Origin: Desulfobacterales bacterium RIFOXYA12_FULL_46_15
GTDB taxonomy: Bacteria; Desulfobacterota; Desulfobacteria; Desulfobacterales; Desulfobacteraceae
Reading direction: 5' to 3'
Length of the DNA: 56,948 bases
Assembly (NCBI GenBank): GCA_001799395.1
Contig: MGTJ01000044.1
Coordinates: 1-56,948 of the forward strand
Part shown: in pieces, positions 35,744 through 44,578 of the stretch
Position numbering within the stretch: the stretch's first letter is position 1
How the letters are laid out: the number at the start of each line of letters is the position of its first letter
Position numbers and translations under genes: made by a program
Notes under the pieces: generated by a model
What the model saw: the letters and a program-made list of their open reading frames with translations, nothing else
Databases searched by the model: none
Told to the model about the DNA's origin: nothing

Positions 35744-37027
35744 ATGAGCCTTGCATCCCATATATTGAAAAAAATAGCAGAAACCCATGGAACCCCGACC
35801 TATGTATACGATATAGACCGGATCAAAGAAAGGTATCAATATTTCCAGGCGGCCTTTCCATGGCCCGGACTGACTATCTGTTATGCCATGAAGGCCAATT
35901 ACAACCCTAATATTTTAAGAACCCTGCGTTCCCTTGGGGCTTTCATTGATGCTGTGAGTCCAGGGGATTTATATATGGCCATGGCATGCGGGTTTAAGGC
36001 TTCCCGGATCATATACACAGCCAATAATATGAAAGATTGTGAAGTCGATGAAATTATGAAAACAGGGGTTCTGATGAATATCGGATCTTTGTCCCGGCTT
36101 GAAAAATATGCTGCGAAATACCCGGGCACAAGGCTATGCCTCCGATTCAATCCGGATGTTGTGGATGGTGAACACGACAAAATCAAAACCGGCGGAGATC
36201 TGACAAAATTCGGCATTCTTCTGGAAGATGTGGACAAGGTTCTCAGGGTTGCCAGAGATCACAAACTCAAAATTGTCGGGCTTCATGAGCATACAGGCTC
36301 AGGACTGATCAAACCGGATTCCATATTAAATTCAATGAAAAACATCATGTCTGTTGCCACACAGAATAATTTTCCTAACCTTGAATTTTTGGATTTTGGC
36401 GGCGGGTTTAAAGTGCCCTATGGACCTGATGAAACAGAAATAGATTATAAACTCGTGGGCCAAGATATCGTCGCATTATTTTCCAGTTTCTGTGATAGTT
36501 ATGGGAAAAAACTCGGCCTTTATTTTGAACCTGGAAAATTTCTTACTGCAAAGGCAGGATGTCTTCTGGTTGAAGTCAATACCATTAAAACCAACCGTAA
36601 AAAAACAATCTGTGGAACTGATTCAGGATTTCCCCAACTGATTCGCCCCATGTTTTACGATGCTTACCACCATATTGAAAATATCAGTAATCCGGAAAGT
36701 GACAAAATAGAATATGATATCTGCGGGAATATCTGTGAAACAGGTGACCTGTTTGCAAAAAACAGACTTATCAGCCGGATCAGGGAAAAAGATCTACTTT
36801 CCATCAATGATGCCGGGGCTTATTGCTATGCCATGGGCGGCGTTTACAACCTTCGTCCCATGCCGGCAGAGGTTGTGGTTGAAAACGGCCGGATAATGCT
36901 TTCCAGAAGAAGAAAGACATCAGAAGACCTGATTCTTTCAATCCTTGAAGAAAGCATCGGCATTCACCCCGGCCAGCTCAACAAGCATTCAAATGAAGCT
37001 TGTTATCAAACCTTAGTGGGTGCCTGA
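35744..37027 (+). CDS. lysA: Diaminopimelate decarboxylase-like PLP enzyme
   Basis: LysA makes L-lysine from meso-diaminopimelate. Counted from the ATG at 35744 the 427-residue protein has the fold III PLP lysine K50 in CYAMKAN. It has the HEHTGSG and DFGGGF motifs, the phosphate-binding EPGKFL, and the substrate Cys region CGNICETGDLF, which fits a dimeric decarboxylase of DAP or a related amino acid. The usual EPGR is EPGK. The ATG has TTGGAG at good spacing; an in-frame TTG at 35732 overlaps that site and is rejected. The next gene starts 2 bases after the stop. Confidence 0.85.
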   Translation: MSLASHILKKIAETHGTPTYVYDIDRIKERYQYFQAAFPWPGLTICYAMKANYNPNILRTLRSLGAFIDAVSPGDLYMAMACGFKASRIIYTANNMKDCEVDEIMKTGVLMNIGSLSRLEKYAAKYPGTRLCLRFNPDVVDGEHDKIKTGGDLTKFGILLEDVDKVLRVARDHKLKIVGLHEHTGSGLIKPDSILNSMKNIMSVATQNNFPNLEFLDFGGGFKVPYGPDETEIDYKLVGQDIVALFSSFCDSYGKKLGLYFEPGKFLTAKAGCLLVEVNTIKTNRKKTICGTDSGFPQLIRPMFYDAYHHIENISNPESDKIEYDICGNICETGDLFAKNRLISRIREKDLLSINDAGAYCYAMGGVYNLRPMPAEVVVENGRIMLSRRRKTSEDLILSILEESIGIHPGQLNKHSNEACYQTLVGA

Positions 37028-37029
37028 TC

Positions 37030-37377
37030 ATGGATTTGTCACACTTCAAATGCCTCAAATGCGGTGCCTGCTGCCGTCAGGAAGGGTATGTCCGGCTTGA
37101 AAAAAATGAAGCAGACATCATTGCAGGCTTTCTTTCAATGGATGTTCTCAATTTTATTGAAACCTTCACGATGCTTACAAAAGACAGGTCAGGCTTATCC
37201 CTAATAGAAAAAGAAAATGGTGACTGTATATTTCTGACTGATGCGGGCTGCCGCATTAATGCCGTTAAACCCCGCCAATGCCTTGAATTCCCTGTCAAAT
37301 GGAAATTCAAGGATTTTGAAAATATCTGCGCCTGGGCTGCAACGGCACTAAAAAAAACAAAACGATTAAAGACCTAA
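37030..37377 (+). CDS. YkgJ-type CxxCxxCC cluster protein
   Basis: The 115-residue protein begins with FKCLKCGACCRQEGYV, the CxxCxxCC motif of the YkgJ family (zinc or Fe-S binding). A later CIFL...GCRINAVKPRQCLEFP completes the set of conserved cysteines. The biochemical role is not known for the family; some members sit next to methyltransferases or flagellar genes. The ATG at 37030 follows the lysA stop by two bases. Its end overlaps the convergent 98-residue gene by 12 bases. Confidence 0.8.
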   Translation: MDLSHFKCLKCGACCRQEGYVRLEKNEADIIAGFLSMDVLNFIETFTMLTKDRSGLSLIEKENGDCIFLTDAGCRINAVKPRQCLEFPVKWKFKDFENICAWAATALKKTKRLKT

Positions 37378-37662
37378 AATGCTAAGCCCTTCTTCAAGTT
37401 CAAAATAGGGCTTCAAGTCATAGGTGTAACCCGGGACGCCAAAATAAATGGCCAGGCTTTCCCCGATGGCCTTTAACCCTTCTGCCAATCTGTTGTTGTC
37501 TAGTTCATAAAATGTTATGGAATTCATGCCGCCTGTCATACTGGAAGAGACATAAGGCCCTCTTTTGGTCAGAAATTCCGGCAGAGCAGGGGCTTTAAGA
37601 TATCGTCTTGCAATCTCTTTTGTGCTTTCAGGGGGATAAGTAACATTTGAAATAATGACCAT
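37366..37662 (-). CDS. Small protein of unknown function (98 residues)
   Basis: I do not recognise this protein. It has no signal peptide or membrane helix. It is rich in Tyr, Pro and Gly with the stretch GGMNSITFYELDNNRLAEGLKAI, which suggests a small alpha/beta (ferredoxin-like) fold. A strong AAGGAGAGG ribosome site precedes the ATG, which supports it being a real gene. It is divergent from yedF and tail-to-tail with the YkgJ gene. Confidence 0.6.
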   Translation of the reverse strand: MVIISNVTYPPESTKEIARRYLKAPALPEFLTKRGPYVSSSMTGGMNSITFYELDNNRLAEGLKAIGESLAIYFGVPGYTYDLKPYFELEEGLSILGL

Positions 37663-37889
37663 GGGCCTCTCCTTTTCAATCGTTTATTATGACAGGTGTC
37701 AACAAAATATTTTCATATATGGCCTTTGCTGTCAAACCTTTTTAGAAGCCGACACTGAATTTGAGCATTTTTACCACCCTGTATCCGGATTGTCTATGAT
37801 AATTCAGATTTCCATTGGATATTACTATTTGACGAAGATCATAAGACTTCATACTATCAACGATGAAATAATTACAAAAGGAGTGCGCC

Positions 37890-38507
37890 ATGGGAAAAAA
37901 AATACTCGATTGCAGAACGCTTCAATGTCCGGCACCGGTTCTGAAGACAAAACAATATCTGGAGCAAGAAGCAGCAGTTGAAATTAACGTTATTGTTGAT
38001 AATGACGCAGCAGTTGAGAATGTCAGCCGGTTTCTAAACTTCCAGGGATTTAGCGTCTCTGTTGACTCTGATGGACACTCTTCAACGGTTGCAGGCCTTA
38101 GAGACCCTGAAAAAGCGAAAAAACTTGAAATAAGCCCGGGATCGATAACGTCCAGGGAAAACTCCGACCACCAGAAAATCCTTATAATGATTTCTTCCCA
38201 AAATATAGGGAAAGGAGATGATGAACTCGGACAAAAACTTATGATCAATTTTATTAAAACCTTGAAAGAGATGGGAAACGACCTCTGGAGAGTTGTTTTT
38301 GTCAATCATGGCGTAAAATTTGCTACAAAAGGATCAGCAATCCTTGATGAGCTTGTGGAATTGGAATCCGCCGGTGTCAATATCCTGGTTTGCGGCGCCT
38401 GCTTGACCCATCTTAAATTACTGGAAGAAAAAAAAGCCGGAGAAACAACCAATATGCTGGATATTGTAACATCCATGCAACTGGCTGATAAAATAATTAA
38501 TTTGTGA
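37890..38507 (+). CDS. yedF: YedF-type sulfurtransferase-like protein
   Basis: The 205-residue protein has an N-terminal TusA-like domain with the CPxP motif (LQCPAPVLKTK, C13), a sulfur or selenium carrier site. The C-terminal domain resembles DsrE/F (ILIMISSQNIGKGDDELGQ ... LVCGACLTHLKLLEEK). This fusion is known from selenium metabolism loci in many anaerobes. The AAAGGAG ribosome site is clear. There are no selD or selA genes nearby. It could also deal with sulfur transfer in a sulfate reducer. Confidence 0.85.
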   Translation: MGKKILDCRTLQCPAPVLKTKQYLEQEAAVEINVIVDNDAAVENVSRFLNFQGFSVSVDSDGHSSTVAGLRDPEKAKKLEISPGSITSRENSDHQKILIMISSQNIGKGDDELGQKLMINFIKTLKEMGNDLWRVVFVNHGVKFATKGSAILDELVELESAGVNILVCGACLTHLKLLEEKKAGETTNMLDIVTSMQLADKIINL

Positions 38508-38563
38508 TTGTTATAATAACCTGGAGTCAGAATCTACACCCTGTAACCCTTGAATCCCTTGTC

Positions 38564-39856
38564 TTATTTATTTGTGACAAAAAAATCATCAATGATTTTC
38601 TGTTTTTTTAATTCCTGCCCATAGGCATCAGCGCTTTTTTTATCCACAAATTCAGAGACCCGGACAACAAACCATGTCTTGCCCCCGCCATCCACTTTTT
38701 TTACGGTTGCCTCAATGTCTTTTTTCTTCAGGTGATTCACATAGGTGTCGGCAAATTCTTTTTTCAGATATGCCGACACCTGAATTGTAAAGGGTTTAAC
38801 TACCGGGGTGTCAATTTTTTCCTCCATTTTTTCATCAGGTGCGGGCTTAGGTTTAGGTTTAACCATATGGAACATTGTATTGATAATAAAAACCATAAGA
38901 CAGATGGAAACAAAACCCAGGAATCCTGTTTTCAGATAAAATTTTATCCTTTCGTGATCTTTGATAAATTCATAAACCCGATGAATAGATAAAATCAAAA
39001 AGCTGAAAACAGAACCGACAAGGCGGGTTGCAAATTGAATCAAAAGCCCTGCTTTTTCAAAAACAGCCCATATATATCTTCCAGCCTCAATCTTCTTTGC
39101 CGCCTTTGTTTTTTTAACCGGTTTTATTTCAGACTGGTAATAAGGCTTTTGCTTTTCAAGGGTTTCACCAGGTCCGGATAGAGTGTCACCAGGAGTATCC
39201 GGATATACTTTCGATCGTGAAGGGGTTTTTTGCACCTGCCGATACAATTTTTTTAAAGTATAATCCCTCCTTCCGAGTTTCTGAAAAATTTCCGTTATCA
39301 ATGCCGACAAAGTTTTATTGGCATAAGATGTCTCAGCAATAAGGGTCAATACTTCCTGTTCCATAGAGGTTATCATCCGCAATTTCTGCACTTGCCTGAG
39401 CCATCGTTCGGCTATATCTTCGTCGCCCGGATTCATCTTCAAATATGTGGCTGTAGCAAGACTGAAATTCTCATTCCCGGCTGATGTATTGAGTTTGAAT
39501 CTTGCTACGGCAGCCGATATTTTCCGGGTTGTCTTTTTTGCCGAAAACACACCGGGAAGGAAAGTATCATATAGTCTTAAGGCCCTGTTATATTTTTTTT
39601 CCGCTTTATTGTTAATACCGGCCATTTCCCATGCCTGACCTTCTTTGATAAGATTTTGCACTGTATTTTTTGCAAGCCTATCCATCAAAAATCCAATCAA
39701 TAAAATGAATCCGCTAATCATGATCAACAAAACCCATAAGGGGTTAATTCCTGGGAAAAACCTTGTAAAACCAGGTATTAAATAAAACCCAAGCGGTATG
39801 GTCAAAAGGGAGGTAATCCAGAGGCGAACACCGATATTTCTTAATAGCCATATCAT
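38564..39856 (-). CDS. Membrane protein with C-terminal SPOR domain
   Basis: The 430-residue protein has two N-terminal membrane helices (about 10-30 and 40-60), a helical, charged cytoplasmic region (60-290) with TPR-like features, and a third helix at about 303-325. A Pro/Lys linker follows, then a SPOR domain (about 355-430; FTIQVSAYLKKEFADTYV, WFVVRVSEF). SPOR domains bind denuded peptidoglycan at the division septum. The start overlaps the stop of the PBP1A gene by 4 bases. It is the last gene of the yggT-divIVA-pilTU set. It suggests coupling of wall synthesis to a septal or polar site. Confidence 0.8.
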   Translation of the reverse strand: MIWLLRNIGVRLWITSLLTIPLGFYLIPGFTRFFPGINPLWVLLIMISGFILLIGFLMDRLAKNTVQNLIKEGQAWEMAGINNKAEKKYNRALRLYDTFLPGVFSAKKTTRKISAAVARFKLNTSAGNENFSLATATYLKMNPGDEDIAERWLRQVQKLRMITSMEQEVLTLIAETSYANKTLSALITEIFQKLGRRDYTLKKLYRQVQKTPSRSKVYPDTPGDTLSGPGETLEKQKPYYQSEIKPVKKTKAAKKIEAGRYIWAVFEKAGLLIQFATRLVGSVFSFLILSIHRVYEFIKDHERIKFYLKTGFLGFVSICLMVFIINTMFHMVKPKPKPAPDEKMEEKIDTPVVKPFTIQVSAYLKKEFADTYVNHLKKKDIEATVKKVDGGGKTWFVVRVSEFVDKKSADAYGQELKKQKIIDDFFVTNK

Positions 39857-41856
39857 TGTTGTTTATCCCGGCATAATTGCTGTTCCGTCTTTAAAGGAAC
39901 CATCATCCGTTCTCGGCCACCCGTGCTTTCTTCCGGGGCGCATCCTGTTACCGTATCCACAGCCTCAAAATGAACATTGTCGGGAATCGGGAAATCCCTC
40001 TCAGGATCTGAGTTCAAGGCATTTATCATAAAATCGGCCCATATGGGTGCAGCTCCTCTTCCTCCGGTAATGCCGACATTGTGGCTATCCAAAAGCTTTT
40101 TTTCCTTATCAAACCCGGTCCAGACAGAGGTACATAATGTGGGGGTAAACCCTGTAAACCAGGCATCATTGAAGCTGTCCGTAGTCCCGGTCTTCCCGGC
40201 GGCGGCCCGGTTAAAACCGAGCGCCCGGATGGATTTCCCGGAACCGATATCAATAACGGATTTCATCATATCCACCAGTTGGTATGTAATGGAAGGGTCC
40301 AGCACTCTTTTTTCCTGGACAATGTGCTCATAAAGAATCCTGCCGTATGCATCTTCAACACGCCAGAATAAAAAGGGCTCATGCATGACACCAAGAGTCG
40401 CAAAAACCGAATAGGCAGCGGCCATTTCATAAGGCGTAACATTGGAAGTCCCAAGGGCCACGGAATAGACCTCCTGCAGAGGGCTTTCAATACCGCATGT
40501 CCTTGCGGTCCTGATCACTGCATCAGGTCCGGCTTTTTCCACCATCTGGGCGGCTATTGTATTAACTGACTCGGTTAAGGCTTTCTTAAGAATCATTTGG
40601 CCGGTAAAGGTTTTGCTGAAATTCCGGGGCTCCCAAGCTGCAGCCCCTTTTACCGGGATAATAACCGGTTTGTCCGTCAGAACGGTAGCCGGATGGAATC
40701 CCAGGTCCTTTAATGCCGTATAATATAGAAAGGGTTTAAACCCGCTTCCAGGCTGCCTCCTGCTCTTTGTGGCCCGATTGAATTCACTCTCATAATAATC
40801 CCTTCCGCCGATCATGGCTTTTACCGCTCCAGACCCTGTATCAATGGCGACAAGGGCTCCCTGGGGATGATCGACACCATTATCGGTTATTCCCATCATA
40901 CCGTCGAGGTTTTCAAGCCCTTTCTTCAGCGCCTGCTGAGCATAGGATTGGAGTTTTGTATCAATGGTTGCATAAACCCGGATCCCGCCATGATAGACAA
41001 CATCTTCCCCATATTTTGATATCAGTTCGCTGATCATGGCATCCAGAAAATAACTTCCGGTTCTTGAATCAGACTGCTGACGGTGAAACACAGGCTTTGT
41101 CATCGCAGCCTCCCGGGCTTCGGTTTCAGAAATAAACCCGGCCTTGGTCATTCTGATTAAAACAATATCCCGCCGTTTGAGCGCAAGATCATAATGCCTG
41201 AAAGGGTTGTAATTTGTTGGGGATTTCGGGAGTCCGGCGAGAAGCGCGGCTTCCGGCAGAGTTAAATTAAGCGCTGATTTTCCAAAAAAAACCTGGGCAG
41301 CTTTTTCCACACCTTGAGCTCCGGCCCCAAAATGTATCTGGTTGATATATGTCTGCAGTATCTCTTCTTTTGTGTTGGAGGCTTCTATCTGAAAAGATAC
41401 GAGTAGTTCTTTAAGTTTTCGGGATAAGGTTCTTTCAAAACTGAAAAAAAGATTTTTAGCCAGTTGCTGGGTAATAGTGGATGCCCCTTCCACTTTTCCG
41501 GATTGAGACGTCAATGTCACATAAAGGGCTTTCAATGTTCTAAGCTTATTCACACCTCGATGTTTAAAAAAAAGATGATCTTCTGTTGCAAGAATGGCGT
41601 TGATAAAATTTTTTGACACCATGCCCAGAGAAACAGCCTGCCTTTCGCCAAGACTTATCAGAACCTTCCCGTTTGAAGCATAGATCTGGGTCTGAGGGAT
41701 TTCTATCATTTTGCTTAGGGGTGCCGGCAGTTTTGGTAGATCTTTTGTTATATGAAAAACCAGAAACATCCCGCTAAGACTTCCGATGGAAATGAGGATC
41801 AGCCCCATAAAAAAACAGAACCGGACAATGGCTGAAACCCTTAAAAAAAGATTCAT
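39853..41856 (-). CDS. Class A penicillin-binding protein (PBP1A-type)
   Basis: This 667-residue bifunctional enzyme polymerises and cross-links peptidoglycan outside the inner membrane. One N-terminal membrane helix (about 10-32) precedes the GT51 glycosyltransferase with the catalytic region ATEDHLFFKHRGVN. The transpeptidase domain has the active serine in PGSGFKPF (SxxK), the SVN motif in TESVNTIAAQM and KTGT. Length is slightly short for PBP1A. The gene overlaps its neighbours on both sides by 4 bases, showing tight co-translation with the unknown 291-residue protein and the SPOR protein. Confidence 0.93.
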   Translation of the reverse strand: MNLFLRVSAIVRFCFFMGLILISIGSLSGMFLVFHITKDLPKLPAPLSKMIEIPQTQIYASNGKVLISLGERQAVSLGMVSKNFINAILATEDHLFFKHRGVNKLRTLKALYVTLTSQSGKVEGASTITQQLAKNLFFSFERTLSRKLKELLVSFQIEASNTKEEILQTYINQIHFGAGAQGVEKAAQVFFGKSALNLTLPEAALLAGLPKSPTNYNPFRHYDLALKRRDIVLIRMTKAGFISETEAREAAMTKPVFHRQQSDSRTGSYFLDAMISELISKYGEDVVYHGGIRVYATIDTKLQSYAQQALKKGLENLDGMMGITDNGVDHPQGALVAIDTGSGAVKAMIGGRDYYESEFNRATKSRRQPGSGFKPFLYYTALKDLGFHPATVLTDKPVIIPVKGAAAWEPRNFSKTFTGQMILKKALTESVNTIAAQMVEKAGPDAVIRTARTCGIESPLQEVYSVALGTSNVTPYEMAAAYSVFATLGVMHEPFLFWRVEDAYGRILYEHIVQEKRVLDPSITYQLVDMMKSVIDIGSGKSIRALGFNRAAAGKTGTTDSFNDAWFTGFTPTLCTSVWTGFDKEKKLLDSHNVGITGGRGAAPIWADFMINALNSDPERDFPIPDNVHFEAVDTVTGCAPEESTGGRERMMVPLKTEQQLCRDKQQ

Positions 41857-42728
41857 TTTTCCTCTCCTTTAAGGTTCAGGCTTAATTGCCAAACAGCCCA
41901 CTCGCGGCCTTTTAGAAAAATGATCCGGTTTCCTTCCGGTGATTCGAATTCAAACCCAAGTTTAATATATCCGTTTACTGCTTCATTAAAAATTCCGACA
42001 CGGATTATTTTGCCTTCTTGACTGAGCAAGGGTTCCGGGTCCACCATCAGGTCCGGAATAATTTCCGACGGCAATTTCAACAGAGCATTAAAAAAAATAG
42101 GGGCCGGGTAAATACGGTCCTGGAATCCGGCCATATCCGTCAGAATCCCCGGAACAGGCTTGTCTGAATTCTCTAATTCAATAATATCTACCTTTTGGAG
42201 TTCAATCTCCTTAATGACTCTGTTTTCAGCATCAATAAAAAAAATTTTTATCCCGCCTTTAATCCCTTCACAGAAAATCCTGTCGAGATTGCTGCCGTTG
42301 AGCAGCCATACCAATTGGGCAGGATCTATGATTTTCAGTGATGTTGATTCCTCAAGGCTGAGATACAGGGATTTAAATTGCTGCTTTTCAAGCGTCACCC
42401 ATTCTCCCGGCATAAGACTTGATAAAAGCTCTGAAAAAGATCCGGCTTTGTTTGCATTCTGCCGGATATCTTCTTTTTTGCTGACAATGGTATTAAGGTA
42501 TTCATGGGCATTGTTGGTTTGTTTCCCTGTTTCCCAGACCACCCCGGTTTCAGGGCGAAGTTCGTTTGTGGAAACCAGATAAGACCCCACAAGCGTTTCA
42601 AACCAGTCAAACCTGAATTCGGAAAAGAAAAACATTGTCGTCAGCATGAACAAAGCAATATTAGAAAAAGAGAATATTCGTTTAAACCACTCGGAAAAAG
42701 TCAAGGGTTCATACCAGTGCCGGGTCAT
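41853..42728 (-). CDS. Membrane-anchored protein of unknown function
   Basis: I do not recognise this 291-residue protein. It has one membrane helix near the N-terminus (IALFMLTTMFFFSEF, about 24-38) with an aromatic flank; the rest is extracytoplasmic and mixed alpha/beta, with no Cys cluster or enzyme motif. Its stop overlaps the start of the PBP1A gene by 4 bases, so an accessory role in wall synthesis is plausible. Confidence 0.55.
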   Translation of the reverse strand: MTRHWYEPLTFSEWFKRIFSFSNIALFMLTTMFFFSEFRFDWFETLVGSYLVSTNELRPETGVVWETGKQTNNAHEYLNTIVSKKEDIRQNANKAGSFSELLSSLMPGEWVTLEKQQFKSLYLSLEESTSLKIIDPAQLVWLLNGSNLDRIFCEGIKGGIKIFFIDAENRVIKEIELQKVDIIELENSDKPVPGILTDMAGFQDRIYPAPIFFNALLKLPSEIIPDLMVDPEPLLSQEGKIIRVGIFNEAVNGYIKLGFEFESPEGNRIIFLKGREWAVWQLSLNLKGEEK

Positions 42729-42752
42729 AAAATCTTGTGTTACTCCCTTATC

Positions 42753-43373
42753 TTAGGCTTTCCCGGTAAGTTTCAAGGATTCATTATAGATTGAATATAG
42801 GTTTTTATGATCTGCCAGGGCTCGGGATAAAAACGATTCCATATGATTGATATCACCCTGGTGAATGATTGCATTTACGCTTGAATGCAAGGCTGCCATA
42901 TCATCGTTCGTATTAAACTTCCGGCTGATTAAAACAATACAGACCCTTCGCCTTAAAGACATATCTATAGTGCTCATCCTTTCGATTATACTTGCCGCTC
43001 CTTTGTTATCCATGTCAAAATCATCATCCAGGATTAGAAGTTGATAAGTATTATATTCCATCTTACTGAATGCAACCTGCATATCAAAAGCAAAGTCGAC
43101 ATTTAATCCCATCTGATCCAGAACAGAGCTTACCTTGGGCCTCAATTCGGTCCCATCAATGCAAACCAAAGAATACAACCGGTCCTCAAATCGCCGTTGA
43201 GTAGCAGGCTTTTTGTTCTCTTCAATGGGTTGATGGTGTTTTATTGCAGCTATCGGCGGCACCTGGATCTTTTCCCTGCATTTGGGGCATGTGACGGTCG
43301 ATTCCTTGTCTTTGGGCAGTTTGTGATCCGGAATATTTAATTTTGTATTGCAGTTATGACATGTGATGTTCAT
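42753..43373 (-). CDS. Zinc-ribbon plus receiver-like protein
   Basis: The 206-residue protein starts with an MJ0042-type zinc ribbon: C5xxC8 and C29xxC32 (ITCHNCNTKLN ... VTCPKCREKI). After a short linker a domain of ~125 residues resembles a response-regulator receiver, with the acidic strand LLILDDDFD in the phosphoacceptor place and a Val-rich CIVLISRKF strand. The canonical N-terminal Asp pair (usually DD) is not present: the first strand reads LVCIDGTEL. It may be a pseudo-receiver. It starts 5 bases after pilU in the operon. A PilT/PilU-linked polarity or regulatory factor is possible but unproved. Confidence 0.65.
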   Translation of the reverse strand: MNITCHNCNTKLNIPDHKLPKDKESTVTCPKCREKIQVPPIAAIKHHQPIEENKKPATQRRFEDRLYSLVCIDGTELRPKVSSVLDQMGLNVDFAFDMQVAFSKMEYNTYQLLILDDDFDMDNKGAASIIERMSTIDMSLRRRVCIVLISRKFNTNDDMAALHSSVNAIIHQGDINHMESFLSRALADHKNLYSIYNESLKLTGKA

Positions 43374-43378
43374 AGTGA

Positions 43379-44542
43379 TTATTTTCCTTTATATCCAAGA
43401 TCAATCTCTAGAGAATCAATCTTTGATGTGGTTTCACCCCGTGAACTTTTGATTGAATCAAGGCCTCGTCCGACAATGTCTTTTCTTGATGCATATGAAG
43501 CTGCAATATTTTCCGTTATTTTTCCTTCCTCATAAAGGGCAATGATATACTCATCAAATGATATCATGCCCTGGGGTTTTCCTGCGGTAATAATATCAGC
43601 AAAGGTCTTTCCTTCTGATTCACCATGGAGGATGGTATCTTTTACTCTCAGATTCGAACCCAGAATCTCAAAGGCTGCAACCCTGCCGCCACCTATTTTC
43701 GGCAGCAACCGCTGGGAACAAACCCAACGGAGGGTATCGGCCAGGCGGATTCGAATCTGTTTTTCTTCATCAGTGGAAAACATGCCGAGAACACGATTGA
43801 CGGTTTGGCCTGCATCAACGGTATGCAGGGTTGACAGGACGAGATGACCTGTTTCTGCAGCAGTAAGACCAATTTCCACGGTTTCCCTGTCTCTCATTTC
43901 ACCCACCAGGATTACTTTGGGTGCCTGACGCAAAGCAGCTCTCAGACCATTTGCAAAGGTATCAAAATCCGAACCCAGCTCTCTTTGGTTAAAGGTGGAT
44001 TTTTTCTGGGGATGCTGATATTCAATCGGGTCTTCAAGGGTAATGATATGAACCGATTTGGTTTCATTTATTTTATCCAAAAGTGCTGCAAGGGATGTAG
44101 TTTTACCCGAACCTGTCGCCCCGGTCACAAAGATGATGCCGTTCTTTTCTTCAGCCATTCTGTGAAAGGCTTTGGGAAGATCCAGCTCCTCAATGGTCGG
44201 AATTTTTGTTTCAAGTTTACGTAAAACAATGGAATACCGGGCTGATCTTGAAAAAATATTCACACGGAACCGTGCCTTATTCCCAAGTTGATAGGACAGA
44301 TCGCAGGACCCCTCTCTGATAAGAGTTTCCATCAGCTTCCGGTTATTATGAATCAAATTCAAGGCGATGATTTCCGTCTGAAAAGGGGTCAATAATTTGA
44401 AATCAGGATCAATATGGACCGGAACCAGTTGCCCGGAGCTTTCAACCTGCAGGGGTTTTCCAGGTGTAAAATTCAAATCCGAAACATTCTCATGGGAGTC
44501 CAGCATTTTTGACAGGATATGATCAATCTGTTGTTTTTTCAT
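43379..44542 (-). CDS. pilU: Type IV pilus retraction ATPase, PilU-like
   Basis: The 387-residue cytoplasmic AAA+-like secretion ATPase has Walker A (GATGSGKTT), the Asp box and Walker B region KVILVGEMRDRET, and the His box TGHLVLSTLHT. The C-terminal motif that in PilT reads AIRNLIRE is absent (here RVKDTILHGES), which is the usual distinction of PilU. It therefore probably assists PilT in retraction. It lies 36 bases downstream of pilT. The AAAGGAAAA ribosome site fits. Confidence 0.88.
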   Translation of the reverse strand: MKKQQIDHILSKMLDSHENVSDLNFTPGKPLQVESSGQLVPVHIDPDFKLLTPFQTEIIALNLIHNNRKLMETLIREGSCDLSYQLGNKARFRVNIFSRSARYSIVLRKLETKIPTIEELDLPKAFHRMAEEKNGIIFVTGATGSGKTTSLAALLDKINETKSVHIITLEDPIEYQHPQKKSTFNQRELGSDFDTFANGLRAALRQAPKVILVGEMRDRETVEIGLTAAETGHLVLSTLHTVDAGQTVNRVLGMFSTDEEKQIRIRLADTLRWVCSQRLLPKIGGGRVAAFEILGSNLRVKDTILHGESEGKTFADIITAGKPQGMISFDEYIIALYEEGKITENIAASYASRKDIVGRGLDSIKSSRGETTSKIDSLEIDLGYKGK

Positions 44543-44578
44543 GCCGTTTTCCTTTTATTATATCTTTGGAAGACCGTC

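Noticed and set aside
37655-37981. Open frame of 108 codons on the plus strand.
   Set aside because: It overlaps the start of yedF in another frame and has no family-like content or good ribosome site.
43640-43690. GATTCGAACCC resembling a tRNA T-arm.
   Set aside because: It is inside the pilU coding region and no acceptor or anticodon arm can be formed around it.
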